In this document: positions 36,103 through 49,310 of the stretch, one piece after another
Numbering within the stretch: position 1 is the first letter of the stretch
Layout of the letters: every line of letters starts with the position of its first letter
NCBI GenBank assembly: GCA_008704415.1
Contig: VXIS01000196.1
Location: 26,043 to 90,042 of the forward strand
Length of the DNA: 64,000 nucleotides
Reading direction: 5' to 3'
DNA from: Sphaerosporella brunnea
Taxonomy: Eukaryota; Ascomycota; Pezizomycetes; Pezizales; Pyronemataceae
Notes under the pieces: generated by a model
What the model saw: the letters and a program-made list of their open reading frames with translations, nothing else
Databases searched by the model: none
What the model was told of the DNA's origin: nothing
Translations under genes and position numbers: made by a program

Positions 36103-37212
36103 GGCTGTTCCAGCTGCGTTTTGATTTCGTCACGGCATGACAGCAACCCGTACGGATAACTACAACTCTATTCCATCCCACAACTATCAGATCCAGCAAG
36201 TGTGTAGTCGCTCCGCAGTGTCGTCGCTAAAGCTCCTCCAAAATCCGAAGGTCGGAAACTTAGGGTTGAGCCTCCGGAAAACGCCACGGGAAAACGCCAC
36301 GGGTGAACGCCACACCAACTGGATAGATCTTCCGGGGGGGGGGGTGCAGAGTAATATATGACTCTACTGAGTCAACTCAGGTACATACCTCTTAGTACAA
36401 ACCGGGGGCGCAGCCTGCGCACGTGTGACCTACCAAAAAATCCCCCATTGAACAAGCCGGCCGCATGCAGCCACGACGCAACATACTACTATCCTGCCGA
36501 ACAATTCCAACATCATCTACCGGAGTACAATGAAATCTACTCTACTCTACCTTGACACCTCATATCAGAGGCCCGCCCGTTCCCCGACGTCGGCACTCGA
36601 CTTTTGACATGGTGGCGGTGGTGGTGGTGGTCTGCGACAACCCCACCAAGAATTGTTTCGGTAATGTGGGCGAGCGGCGGGTGGCGGGCAGTTGGTAAGT
36701 CAGTGGCGACAGCTGCATCTCTACATTAGGTAAGTAGTTAGCTCAAAAGGTACATGCTTACCTACTGTACCAAAAAGGGGGATTGCTACTGAAGTGTTCA
36801 AAGATTCCGGATTTGTCCCATGATGCCGCAACAATACCGTAGCACTAAGTAGGTACCTAGCGAAATAGTCCCACCACCCCAGCCATTTTCTTTCTGTGGT
36901 GGTGGCGATGGTGGTCGTGGTGGCCGCAGCCTGCAGCTTGCCGTTTCCCCGTGAGACAAAGACAAAGCGAAAGTATATACCCAACAACAAAAAACAGAAT
37001 TTCATGTACCCATACACACAACTCTAGTGTTTGCAAAGTGGGGTATGATGCAGAGATCCAGAACTATTCCTTCCTGTCGGAATAGAGAGAAGGGTAACAA
37101 GATAAAAAACCGTAACGAAAACCCGTGTGAAGTGCACTCATCCATCCATGCCTGCCCTATGCTAATTGAAAAAAAATAGGCCGTTGAAACATAACTCCTC
37201 CAATGCAACCCC
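36103..37212. other. Intergenic region downstream of SNF2 gene
   Basis: No gene is supported. There is a G run near 36335-36343 and a GGTGGC repeat at 36609-36630. Several TACCTACT/AGGTA motifs recur near 36728-36860. The SNF2 gene's 3' end is probably at 37000-37212. Confidence 0.5.
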
Positions 37213-40200
37213 TTAGCGACGAGAGTAAACACTGTTCCTCTCTCTCTCTCTCCTGGCTTCGGCCTCTGCTATCTCTGTCGAGGTCATGAAACGCCCTCCA
37301 CCCATGCTCGCGCTGCTCTGAGATTCAGTGACGGGCATGGGCATCGTGCGCCGCTCTTTCAAGATTCTGGTCTTCTTGTTAAACTCCTCTGAACGCCGGT
37401 CCTGGTAGTTACCCTCGGCATCACGTTTGAACAAGAATAAAATGTCGTTCATGCTCATCTTCGCAGCCTTAGCACGGCCAGCCATGTCACCGTCTCCGAT
37501 GGCAGCCTTGGCAAGTTCGCGCTTCTTCTCCTGGAGCTGAAGGATACGTTCCTCTACGGAATCGGCGATGGTCAGTTTGTACACTATTACATCCTGCTTC
37601 TGTCCGATACGGTGGACACGGTCGATAGCTTGTTCCTCGATGAACTGCGGACAACACATCAGCTTGGGGTTTTTGGTGTGGAGGAAAAGGGGCATACCGG
37701 GTTCCAGAAGGGTTCAAGAATAACGACTCTACTGGCACAAGTAAGGTTGAGACCGAGCGCACCACACTTGAGCGAGCACAGGAGCACGCCACACCAGTTC
37801 TTGTCCTCGCGACCCTTACGGGGCGCAAACTCTCCATCGCCCCTGAGCCTGCGCAGCGAAGCTTCACGGAGATCGTTCTTCATGCTTCCATCATAACGAG
37901 CGAACGCGATTCCCTTCTGGTACAGGAAGGGCTCAATGAGATCCAGCATGGAGGTAAATTGACTGAAGACGATCGTCTTGTTTTTACGCTTGATTTCGTG
38001 CGAGACGATCTCGAGGAGGGTAGTGATTTTGGTGGACGGCAAGAGGGACGAGTAGGATGAATCGTCGAAATCGGAGTCTTCTTCGTCTTCCGACTCTTCC
38101 GCTTGGCTATCGACGAAACCATCGTCTTCATAATCCAGAGGCTCGTCCTCTTCAGTATCGGTACCTTCCTCCGCCTGGCTGCCCTCATCGTCGTCATCGC
38201 TATCGAAAACCGTGCGACGCCCACGTTTTGGCTTGACAGCCTTCCTGGGCTTCCTCGCCTTCTTGAGCTTCCTCGCCTTCTTGTGCTTCTTGCCGCCGTC
38301 CACGGCTTCGAGATCATCACTGCAGTCCTGGCAACGCACTTTTCCGTCCTCTGTGTCCTCGCGCGACAACTGCCTGAAGCAAATATCACACTTCTTTTGG
38401 TCGACACTTAGGCCGCCCATGAGGTCTGCGAGGCCATCGTCTTCCTCGAATTCATCGATCCTCTTCGCAGACTTCTTCCTGGGATTAGAAAGCCCCATAC
38501 CCGAGTCCTTGTCCTTATGAATCTTGCCGGCGAGAAGATGGGGATGGTTGCAGGCCTGACGCAGTCGCAACAGCAGGACGAGAGCACTGGTGACGTTGCC
38601 TCCACTCATCTTTCCGCCTAAGTCCCCAAATCCAGCCAGCATTTTTTCCAAGCTCTCCTCGGTTCTCGCCTCCAGCTTTTCGTAGAAAACCTTCTCTTGA
38701 GGGTTGAACTCCTTGACTACCTTGTCGATCTCGCGCTCGGGAAGCTTTAGCGATGACCCGGTGGCCCCTTCGGCATCCTTTTTGAGAACGTCTTTGGTTC
38801 GTCGGAGCATGATGGCAGCCAGGACAACGCGAAGCCGTTCTATGGCTACGCCACCCCTGTTTTGTTGCATTGGACGCGAAATGTTCTCCTTCCACGCCAC
38901 AAGATCGTCCAGTGGTGCAATCCGGAGGAACTTGATCAGGGAATGCAATTCGTCCAGGTTGTTCTGCAGCGGAGTACCAGTCAGGCACCACCTGTAACGA
39001 GCCTTGAGAGCACAACAAGCCAGGGAAGCCTTGGCCAGTCGGTTCTTGATGGTATGGGCCTCGTCGCAGATGATTCTCCACCATGTGATACCGAAGACGC
39101 CAACAGCATCGACATAGCCATCACTTCCTTCCTTGAACGAAGACATACTGTGCTCGGAACGAACAGTATCGTACGTGGTTATAACGACGTCGTATCTCTT
39201 CAGATCAGCAGGGTTCTTCGCACGGCCGGCGCCATGATGAACGAGGACACGAAGCTTGTGCGTGTCTTCGGTGAGCCTGTCGATCTCGCCCTCCCATTGC
39301 TTTATCAAACTGACGGGTGCGATGACAAGAGTGCCCCTGCCATAACGTTTTCCCGCATCCATGGCAACCGCTTTGGAGTTTGGAGACAGGTCGCGGAAAG
39401 TGACTCCCTCGGCCATCGGATACTTGGGGTGCGGGTGGCTCAGGATGAGTGCAATCGACTGAACTGTTTTACCCAACCCCATATCATCAGCGAGGATACC
39501 GCCTCTGGCTTTCTTCTCTTCTCGCGACAACAGAAACGCCAGACCGCGAACCTGATGAGGATGAAGCGTCGCTTTAAGGCCCTCGACTTTGCTAGGGTCT
39601 TCTTCCTCCTCTTCCTCGGGCTCGTCGATCGGCTCCTCCTCCTTGGGCGGTTCATCCGGGTCAACGGTGAGGTCGTATTTCTTCTCGGCCAACTCAGTAC
39701 CCTCCAGCATAGCCGCGAGCTCATCTTCCTCTTTCTTCGGAAGCTTAGCCTTCTTCTTTCGTGAGCGCTTCGGCATGACCGGCTCATCGTTGATCCCCTC
39801 CAGTAACTCCTTGATGCTTTGGGTAGTCTTTGCTGGATCAAGGTGCTCGCCAGCATAGTGGGTCATGCCCTGTACACCACCACCAGGGGGCAGTGAATAC
39901 GTGGGGGGCTTTGCGGCGAAGATGGCGCTGCTACCAGTCAAATCAACCGGCGCATGTCTCATTCCCTGGTTTAGAGCAGTGAAGGTTGGACGATCCGGGG
40001 TCGCAAAGGTGGGGAAGTCCGTGGGCGGTTTTATCGCCCCAAAACTATCCGTCACAGGCTGAGTCCTCCATTCGCTCGCGGGCGCCGTGGCTCGTATGGG
40101 CTCCATGTACTGATGAGCTCGCGCTTTGACTTCGCTCACAAACGGTCGGGCCGCGGGCGCTGTGGGCAATTGAGTGGCTGGATCAGCAGAAATGGTTGCA

Positions 40201-40463
40201 ATGAGATCCTCACCAGCGTTGACCCCCCTTGAATCATGGTTGTCCAAGCTATACTTGTTGGGATCGATCCATCCCGTCGGTTGCGGCTGGAAACGGGACT
40301 TCATGGGAGTGGTGGAACCGAACATCGGCTGAGGTGGCCGGTCATTCGCAATCGGAAAGCGTGGCTGGTTCTCTGAGTAGAGGGTATTGCGCGGTGGCCC
40401 AGATGAGGGAGCAGCTGGAACACTTGGAGGTTGAGGTGGGGGAATCTTGTCGTCGGAACTCAT
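37213..40463 (-). CDS. SNF2-family DNA-dependent ATPase (Rad5/Rad16-like)
   Basis: Swi2/Snf2 translocase with a long insertion between the two helicase lobes, as in the Rad5/Rad16/Uls1 group that remodels nucleoprotein and acts in repair or SUMO/ubiquitin-linked pathways. Exons 40463-37698 and 37644-37213 give 1065 residues. Residues 1-290 are Pro-rich and disordered. Lobe 1 carries GILADDMGLGKT (motif I), the DEAH box in CDEAHTIKN and LTGTPLQNNLDELHSL. Lobe 2 carries VFSQFTSML, YDGSM, LCSLKCGALGLNL and DRVHRIGQKQDV. Between them is CDICFRQL...VRCQDC, only two Cys pairs and thus half of the RING seen in Rad5, followed by an acidic, basic-patch-rich linker. The start at MSSDDKIPPPQPP is chosen because upstream codons lie in a C-rich leader. 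Closest known group may be the Rhp16b-like proteins of fission yeast; this is from memory. Confidence 0.88.
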
Positions 40464-41350
40464 CACTGCTGGCTGGATGGATAGAGGGGAACAAAAAGTA
40501 TAGAAAAACGAGAGGGTTTTAGAGAGAGTGGCAGTGGCAGTGGTACGCCCGGGGGAGGGTGTGGGGGGGGTGGGTTGATTGTGAGAGGTGAGGGTTGTGG
40601 GGGGGGGGGTGATGGCGGGGTTTGTTTGTTTGTCTGTGAGTGAACAGCGAACGCGCAGGGTCCAACACGCAAAGCACGTGATAGCTGAGATAAGCCGGCT
40701 GTTATTACTATTCCTATTTCGATTTAGTCCCAGCCAAGCCGCAGATGGGGATGGGCAAGGGTTTTCGTTGCATTCGCAGCGTTTCTCCGCGCTCGTTCTG
40801 ATTCGCCCAATCAAACGAGAACGTGCGAGTGTGAAAGCAGAACCGCACAGAACAAAACAGTTGTGTCTGGCAACACCGTTCATCCCCCACCACCACCACC
40901 ACTACTACCCTTCCATCTTCCACCGAGAGACCGAAAGGACACTTCTTCAGCTCCTCAATTGCTATCGCCTCGCCCCTAGAACCAAACTCGAGTCGTAGAT
41001 TCGATAATCCCCGCTATCGCCGCCACCACCACCGCCGCCGTCCCGCGACACCCCCGAACAGCGATCATTCAACGGCCAGCGCTTGTGGCCCGATAAGCAC
41101 ACTTACGCTGAATTCTTTCTGTCTTGAGTTATCTGCTCATATAACTCAGCCGCATCTACCCCCAGGATCCTTCGTTCCACTTCCCCCACCCCCTCCGGTC
41201 CTCCCCCGTCACCGCAGCCCGCAACTCGGTACTCTCGCGGTACCGACATAGGATTGAGCCTTTCGGTTTCAATCCCCCGGATTCTCACATCGCTCCATCG
41301 CCCAGCGAAGCGGGTGATTGAGAGCGATTGAGGATCACTCCTTTCGTGTT
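40464..41350. promoter_or_regulatory. Divergent promoter region SNF2 / BTB-RCC1 gene
   Basis: Nearly 0.9 kb between two divergent start codons. It includes G-rich runs (40546-40615) and a CACGTG E-box at about 40675-40680 within GCAAAGCACGTGATAG. It also holds a CCACCACCACCAC stretch at 40889-40904. Dual promoter role is inferred from arrangement. Confidence 0.5.
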
Positions 41351-44300
41351 ATGAGCAGTTACCTGTGGCGATATTATCTCGAAAATGACGCGGAGCGCTT
41401 TCAGCGCCTGCTCGAGGGCTCACAGTCCTACTCACATACCTCGTCTCACGGGGGACACCGTACCGCCGCTAACAGGACGGGGTTGACGACGCCCTCGGGT
41501 TCCCTGAAGTCATCGCCGGCTGGGATTCTTGCAAACAAACATAGACCTGGGTCGCCTCCCGTAAATGTGATTATCACGAAGAAGATGCTGGCGGAGGTAG
41601 ACGTGATGGGGAGGTCTATTCTGCACCTTGCTTGCACCGAGCCCGATCGTTTGCCCTTTGTTGCAGCGCTGCTGGCGCACCCACTCACGGATCCGTCGTT
41701 GGTTGACCTGGAGTCTGGATGGACTTGCCTACATCGCGCCCTGTATCACGGGAATATATCTGCCGCCCGGGAGATCGTTTCGGCGAATCCTGGAAATTGG
41801 AGCCTCGTGAAGTCAAAAGACCACGCAGGAGATGCCCCGTTCGAGGTTTTCGACGCAACCATTCAGGACATGGGGAACACTCGCGAGGAGGAAAACCGTT
41901 CGCATACGGCGCAGGACGACGACGAAGAGGAGGAGGAAGATGATGATGGGTCAATGACTGAGCAATGTGCACAAGGCAAGGGGGACGAAGTATTTTCTTG
42001 GGGTTCGAATAAAAACATGACCCTCGGATTTATGGACGGGGACGATCGCTCCTATCCAGAGCGTATCGTATTGCCAAGGCCGAGACAGTTGCTGCTGGAA
42101 GAGGCCAAAAGACGATACTCCGGAGCTATTGGAAACCATGGGAAGACCCCCGAGGAATTATTGGATGCCTCTGTCCTTTTCGGCCCTGTTAATTTCGAAG
42201 ACATACATCTCTCCAAATACCACTCTGCTATTCTCACAACCGATCCTCATTCCAATCTTTTCATTTGTGGCTTCGGTCGTGGGGGGCGCCTCGGCTTCGG
42301 TGATGAGCAAAACGTGCAGTTTACTTTCCGTCCGTTGGTTCCGCCGTTGCTCCCTAAGAAAAAAGTAGAACGAGTAGCTTTGGGCCAGGATCACACCGTT
42401 GTTGTCCTCCGCGGTGGAGAAGTGTGGACTTGGGGAAGCAACCAACACGGGCAGCTTGGCTACACTCTTCCGCAGAAATCTCCCAAAGACGAGCCGCTCC
42501 AGTCGACCCCCCGACAGGTGGTGGGGCTTCTCCGGAAAGAGCCGATAATTGGATGTGCTGCCAGCAGGGTGCATACCGCTGTGTTCACCGCCGAATCCCT
42601 CTTCACCTTTGGCAGGAACGACGGGCAGCTTGGAATCCTGGACTCTTCCGATGCCCGCGCGGTCGAAATTCAGACTTCCCCGCGTAAGGTGGCAGCCAAC
42701 TTCTTGAACGGCTCAAAGTTCAAGGAAGTTGTTGCAATCGACAAGGCAACTGCAGTCCTTCTGGAAAATCACGAGGTCTGGATTCTGGCTGCATATGGAT
42801 ATTGGAGAATAACATTCCCGATGGAAAGATTCGTTGGCTTGCCAGCCGGTGCAAAGAACATCACACGTTACGACACTGGGTTGAACTTCATCAAGAAGAT
42901 CACCGGTGGGGGAGATACCGTCTGTGCTCTTTCGCAGCACGGCGACGTTTTCGCACTCGACGTCGAGGCCACCGCGAAGGAACGGACCTCCCGCGGTTCC
43001 GGAAAGGTTGTGTGGCAACCAACAAGAGCTTGGAGTTTGAGGAAGAAACACATGGCGGTACGCGATCTTGATGTCGGCGCGGAAGGCAATATCATCATAT
43101 GCACCCAATCCGGCAGTGTGTGGAACCGGGCCAAGCGAGCAAAAGCAAACGACAGTGGAGAAAACCGCAGATACAAGTTCAATCGCGTTCCCGGCTTGAC
43201 TCGGATCACTGCGGTGAGAAGTACAACAACCGGAGTGTTTGCTGCCATCAGAAGGGACTCCGACTTGATGCGTACAGGTCTAGTAGTGGAGCCACCATCA
43301 TTGTGGGATGATGTCAGTCAATTGCTATCTTTTGGTGGATTGTTTGAAGAGGAGGTCGAAGAGGAGGACACTGGTCGAGTGGGTGATGATGAAGAGTGGG
43401 GATATGGGCCTCAGCCGAGGCCTCGAGGTTATGGCAAGGCCGTGCAATGGTTCATGCAGCCAAAGGTGGACGAAGAACTCAGTGCTTATCTTCTCGACTT
43501 GGAGATGCACGAAGTTCTTGACAGCTGGGATATGACGATCTCTACCAGTAAACACGAATCGATCAAAATCCCCGTTCATGGCTTCATCCTGTCGAGGTCG
43601 CCTGTTTTGCGGAAGCTGGTCTCAGATGGTTCCGGAAATATACCAGGTGTGTGCGACACCATGCCTTCCGCGGATGGTAAGTTGAGGCTTATTCTGCACG
43701 ATGTTGAGCTTTTGACCCTCCTCAACCTGGTCTACTATTTGCACATCGACACCATCATCGATCTGTGGCACCAGCGTGGTGTCAGCAAAGCCCACCAAGA
43801 TTTTTTCAAGTCTCTGCGGGTAGAATTTTCGCGAGTTGCTACCGCTTTGGATTTGAAGCCACTTGTGGAAGCAGTCGGCAGGATGCACTATCCACCGCGG
43901 TGTCTGCATCGCGATCTCCATCTCGCATACCGGGACCCTGAATTTTTCCGGACTGCCGATATGGTTATTGACGTCGCTGATGGGGATTCCCTGATGGTTC
44001 ATTCAGCCCTGATGCGCCTCCGATGTCCGTTCTTCGAAGCCCTGTACGGCGGCGGAGCCAGTGGCCGATGGCTTTTGGGTCGTCGATTGGAATCCGAGCC
44101 GATTCACGTCGACATGAAGCACGTTCCGAAGGATATCATGGAGAAGGTTGTATCGTGGCTCTATTACGACTGGGAAACCGAAGGATTTGACCAGATCCGT
44201 GCCGGTGTGGATGATGGCGACGTCGACCAGTTCCTTGATTTCGTTCTTGACGTGATGAGCACGGCCAACGAACTCATGCTGGAGCGATTAATCCAGGTTT

Positions 44301-45925
44301 GCCAGAAGGTTGTGGGGCGCTATATCAACACTCGAAATGCGTCGGGCTTGCTAATGTCGGTTGCACCGTGCTCGGAGAAGGGATTCAAGAAGCAGTGTCT
44401 TCAGTATATTTGCTCTAACCTGGAAACCATGCTCGAGAATCAGTAAGCTCTCCCATGCCTTATCTGACCGTTGCTAACCCAATATAGCCTGTTAGACGAC
44501 CTCGATAGCGATCTGATGTTGGAACTCGACAACACCGTGCGCTCGAACCAACGTCGATTCTCACCCCGATCCCGCTCCGGAAAACAAGAAGCACATCTCC
44601 TTTCCAAGTATCCAACCATGCAAGCCGACTCGGAGAAGGGGAAGGCCGCATCAATCGCACACTACGCCGCTCTTGCAGATGAAAACTTCCTTTCAACCTC
44701 TCTGAAAGCACAGTCTGGCTGTCTACAATCATCGGCGTCTCCCTTCTGCAACTCTGCCCCCCGTACGAGGCGGAAGAATGCAAAGACCGGGCCTCCGGCT
44801 TCACCGCTGATTAAACCCTCTCACGGAAACGATGACATATTCTCCATGGACGACGATGATCTCCCACCACCTTCCACAACACCCAAAGACATCAAGGGCA
44901 AAGCGCCAGCTCCCGCATGGAACGTTCCATCGCCCGCCAACATCTCCCCCTCAGATCCCTTCCTTTTCCACCCGCCCCCGACCCAACGCTCGCAGACAGC
45001 ACCATGGAATACGCCCTTCCCGTCCTCGGGCCCATCCAAACTAGCAATGAAAGAAATCATGACGCAAGCCTCCGCAGCAGCGGCAGGCAAGTCTGCGTTG
45101 AGTGCACAATTAAAGCAGTCAAAGCCAGCGCAGACACCGGTGAAAATCAGCCAGAAAGAGCGGAAAAGGCAACAGCATCAGCAGCAACAGCAACAGCCGG
45201 CGGTTTCTGCAATTCCTGAAAAGAAACCGGCATGGAATATCGACCCCTCCACCTCCGCGCCAAGAGTTTCCCTGAAGGATGTCCTCGCCTCTTCACCCGC
45301 TGCCGCGGTTTCACCAGCACAGACGACCCCGCCACAGCGGCGCACGGCCCCTGCTGCCGCCACCGCTTCTCCTACCCCGAAGCCGCGCGCTGCTCCTCCT
45401 GTTCCTTCATCGAAGCAACCTCCACAGTTTACTCCTACCTGCGCCTCCTACTCCTCCTCCTACTCCGCACCGAAACCGGTGAAACATCAATCGCTGCCCC
45501 TGAGTCTGCAGGACATCATCGACCAGGAAGAAGCGCACAAGGAGGCTATGAAAGAATACACCAAGCACAGGAGTCTGCAGGCGATCCAGGAGGAACAGGC
45601 GTTTTTGCGGTGGTGGGAGGAGGAGAGTAGACGTGTCCAGGAAGAGGAGGCGGCCGGCAAACGCGAGAGCGAGAGGGTTGCGAAACGCGGACGGGGTGGA
45701 GGTGGTGGTGCAAGAGGCCGCGGTCGTGGTCGCAGCGGGAAACATCACGATGCACCTGGCAAAACACATGCGCAGGGTGTGGAGAGTCGCAGCGGCGGGC
45801 CGAAGAGGGGCACAGGTGAAGCGCCAAGCTCGGGCGGGAAAGGTGGCGGTGGCCATGGCGGAAGAGGGAGGGGAAGGGACGGCGGGCAGGGCCTCGTTAA
45901 AGCTCCGGTCATGGCGGCCGTTTAG
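41351..45925 (+). CDS. Ankyrin/RCC1/BTB protein (IBtk-like, Btb1 family)
   Basis: Probable substrate adaptor for a cullin-3 ubiquitin ligase, by homology to animal IBtk and yeast Btb-type RCC1 proteins. Exons 41351-44442 and 44488-45925 give 1509 residues. Residues 1-30 (MSSYLWRYYLENDAERFQRLLEG) are a conserved start. Ankyrin repeats lie at about 85-165 (GRSILHLACTEPD, SGWTCLHRALYHGN). RCC1 blades run over about 200-530 (EVFSWGSNKNMTLGF, LFICGFGRGGRLGFGD, EVWTWGSNQHGQLGY). Two BTB domains follow near 735-830 and 865-990 (IPVHGFILSRSPVLRKL; SLMVHSALMRLRCPFFEAL). The C-terminal third is disordered and contains the conserved SLPLSLQDIIDQEEAHKEAMKEY helix and an RGG/GRGRGR tail that could bind RNA. 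The 45-nt intron has the branch GCTAACCC. Earlier non-ATG starts in the same frame were ignored. Confidence 0.9.
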
Positions 45926-47036
45926 GGAGACGACGATGATATGCGATCCCTTTCTGGCACTTTTTTTCTTTTTCACGAGTCGCTTTTGGCAAGCAGCACA
46001 TGCATGTCACTTCTTGCCCCGACCGCTACCGGGAAGGTGGCGTTCGCTTGACAACAAAACAGCCGTCTACAGACCATGTTACCTAACAATAGTTGGGCTC
46101 GCTTTAGATTTGGGTGTGGGGATAGATGGCTACTTATACAGTTGGGGATGCCTTTAACCTGTGGGGTTGGGGACATTCAAAATTACCAAAAACGGAAATT
46201 AATTCTGCAATTAAGCTGCCAAGTTGCGAATTATGCGTGCCAAGGTCGCCAATTAGGCATATCAGCCGCAGGTGCGCTTGCCATTTAAGGTAATTGTGCC
46301 TGCTAGCGCTGTTTTAATTGCCTATTACAGCAGCTCATCCAGCCAATCGACCGCAGTTCCTCGGGCTCCCTTGTCGATGCCCCGGCACATATCGCCAAGC
46401 AATTGCCTGAATGGGTTGTTTATTGCATGGGGCTGTTTGTTTACTGCATAACAAAACACGTGAGGTGTGGGTGAAGAATAGTCGAACCGGTAAGTTGCTT
46501 ATGAACCCTGATCATGCGCAACGCTTGTGATGGGTATCAACTTCCATGTCGGTTGATGAAATGCGTTGCCCCCCGCCAATCGTGAAACGTAACACAATGG
46601 ATGACTTCTAGATTTGGGTCGAAAACTTCCAGGCTTCTAGACGCGGCAGAAAAGGGTGCACAGTCAGCAACCACACCCACTTTTTTTTTAACACCCCTTT
46701 CCAGCGTGCAGTCTAGGCGAAAGCCCTTGTAAACCGGGAAGTTGTCTATTCTGCGGGACGGCAGGGTAACATCGACAAGTCGGCTACCAGCCACCTGTGG
46801 CGAAAAAAAAGGTAGCCGACTCACAATTGTCCCCACGCTCCAAAAAGGCAATCTATATACATCATATATCATAAAACGAGCGCCCGCAACCCTACTTGTT
46901 GTTTCGAAAGGCCAAAACCCGACCCCGCAAATGAAAAACCAAAAAAAAAAAAACACACCAAACATCTCTACATCAAACCTTCCGCCCCCCCTGCGGCCCC
47001 CCCCCCCCCCTCCCCGCGGCCCCACCCCCCCCACAA
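45926..47036. other. Convergent 3' intergenic region
   Basis: No gene is supported. Contains inverted copies of GTCGGCTACC (46778 region) and GGTAGCCGAC (46811 region), a T run at 46681-46689, and a nearly pure C tract around 46985-47033 just after the acetate transporter stop. AT-rich sequence at 46170-46330 has repeated AATTA motifs. Confidence 0.5.
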
Positions 47037-48053
47037 TTAAACGGATGATACCTGGGACCTTCTACGATTGAGCCGCTTCCGCTCCGACGCGCCCTTGATG
47101 ACCGTGGACAGATCGCCCATCGGCAGTTCGCACGGGAAGTCGACGCTTTGGAACAAGCTGCCGAGCAGCGCGTACCATCCGCACATGGAGATGATCAGGC
47201 AGCACGCGCCGGAGCCCGTCTCCAGGTTGTTGATGAGACGCATGTTGGGCGCGCCCGCCTGGCCTTTGTGCCAGTCTGCGGCTGCGGACAGAGGGAACGA
47301 GATTGTGGCCGCGACGAAAAGGATGACGAGCACGATGTTGGTGCGGACGGAGCAGATGAGGAAGAACAATGAGAGGAGCCCGACGAAGAGGTGGAAGAAG
47401 CCTGATGATATATCCCCCCCCCGGTTAGGTTAGGACTCGATGCCAACGGGGAGAAAAAAAAACTTACCAAAGCCGTTGAAAAAGTCTTTTTTCACCCCCT
47501 CGGCGGTGATGTACGGGGTGATGGCATTGAAGGCAGGCATAAGAGTTGCGCCGAAAGCGAAGAAGTAGCTTCCGTAGGCACAGTAGACGGCCGATGCGAA
47601 TGTGTGGCCGATAAACAACTCGAGGAGACCGCCAGTAAGCAGCAGAAGGCCTCCGCAGAAGAGGTTTGCGCCGCTGGAAAAAAAAAAAAAAAAAAAAAAA
47701 AATGGGTCAATGGATAGTACTAGCTATTTTGGATTGTAGACATACTTGTTGGCATATCCGTTGCTGTCAGATCCTCGCCATCCCATCAACTGAAAAGAAA
47801 ATGGTGTCAAGGCCAGGACGAGGCCAATCAATGCGATAGGGGCTGGGTTCCCAAAGCCCGCAGAGACACCGGGGCCCGGTTGGGCAATATCATCTTTGTT
47901 TGCGTTGTTGTTGTTGTGGGGATCGTTACTGATTATAATGGTGGTATTTAAACTGTTTCCGGGCTTCGCACCAGCAGCAGTGTTGTTGTCGGTCAGGTCG
48001 TCGACAGAATGGCTGTGAGGCCAGGGCTTAAGCTCGTTGGCGGACATTGACAT
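47037..48053 (-). CDS. GPR1/FUN34/SatP-family acetate transporter
   Basis: Plasma-membrane acetate permease or acetate-response protein of the AceTr family, six transmembrane helices. Exons 48053-47746, 47673-47468 and 47401-47037 give 292 residues. The hallmark NPAPIALIGLVLALTPFSFQLMGWRG lies near residue 70. Subsequent hydrophobic segments include ANLFCGGLLLLTGGLLELFIGHTF, YCAYGSYFFAFGATLMPAF and TNIVLVILFVAATISF. The acidic and Asn-rich N-terminus is cytosolic in the family. The first intron ends in a run of more than 20 T before CCAG, an extreme polypyrimidine tract. In-frame joining gives GYANKNGANLFCGG and FFNGFGFFHLFVG, both matching the family. Confidence 0.93.
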
Positions 48054-49149
48054 TGTGATGTTGGAGGTGGTTTTGTCTTGAAGATACGTTTTCGCAAAAC
48101 TGTCATGATCGGACAGGTGATGAAAGGACGCTTATATATGCCGGGCGGGCGCCTCGTTCGAGACAAAGTCCCGTTGTATACCACAAGTGAGTGAGCGTAC
48201 GATGCGATCCAGGCACGGTGCAAGCAGCGCCTTCATCGGCACAAGTACAGCCTGCTGCAGAAGGCACCCATCCCCCCTGTCCTACAGCGAAGACGTCGAA
48301 GGCGCATGAAATTTAATGAGTGAATTTTGCGTGAAAATTAAATTTGCGTGAGAGTTATCTCTATGGAACACGTTTATATGGTGTGGGGTATGGACTAGGG
48401 TTGAGGGGTATTGGGACGACACACACTCCGAGCCGGAGGGGGATAGTAGTTTGACTTTGGTCGTCGGCTCACGTGGCGGCCACCGTCAGCCGTAAGGTCG
48501 TCCAGGCCCGCATCTCCAACCAACCACCTCCCAGAGGAAAAACCTAGAGACCGCCAACTGCCCTGTGCTCTTCTCTGATTCGGCGCGAAAACAACAACAC
48601 TCTTCCAGAAAGCCGTTTGGCCTACTGTTTCTGCAACTGCTGTAACATTGAGGCCATATTTCACGAGAGTGTGTGGTTTAATGGGGATCTACAGAATCGA
48701 TTGTTTGACTAATGTTTACTTACACGCTTCTGAAATGCCGCATTTCTTGTGTTTCTGTTGCGAGCTTGCGCTTGCTCCTTTACCCCACAGCTGCCCACAC
48801 CACTTTCTCTGATTGACGACCACAAATTACTGCCAGCCGCCGGACGCAACACTGTTTCCCGGCCCACCCGCTCCTACTCCACTCGCTGCTGCTCGGCCCA
48901 CCCGCTGCTACTCCACTCGCTGCTGCTCTATTCGGGGGACAGAACTCGCTGCCAGTGGAAACTCCCCTAACTCAGCGCTGACACGATTTAATGCCCGAAA
49001 CGGAACTCGCTGGCAGCGACTTGACGAACGACCGGCTGAAAGGGTCCGGGACGGCGTAGTGATAAGTCTGTTGAAAGGATTTGACAAAGCAAACAAATAC
49101 ATATATTTTAAGAAACAACATGGCTTTGCACCGCGAGTTCACTTAGATA
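48054..49149. other. Intergenic region upstream of acetate transporter
   Basis: No gene is supported. At about 48857-48928 a roughly 35-bp unit (starting GGCCCACCCGCT and ending ACTCGCTGCTGCTC) occurs twice in tandem. The rest presumably includes the promoter of the acetate transporter. Confidence 0.5.
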
Positions 49150-49310
49150 AGCAACGTTTAAGCAATTTGGCTGTTTAAGTGGAACGATCTAGCTGTTTAG
49201 GCCAAACACCGTTTAAACAGCTGTGGAGTTAAACGTTTAAAGTAGCTAGAACTGTTTAAGCGGTGTTTGATGTAAACACTATGTAAACAGCCAGACTGTT
49301 TCAACAGGCC
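49150..49310. repeat. Cluster of GTTTAA motifs with an inverted repeat
   Basis: Within 160 bp the hexamer GTTTAA or its near variants occurs about eight times, including a GTTTAAAC palindrome at about 49212-49219. CAAACACCGTTTAAACAG at about 49204 pairs with CTGTTTAAGCGGTGTTTG at about 49250 with one mismatch, giving an 18-base hairpin arm. No gene is present. Function unknown. Confidence 0.6.
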
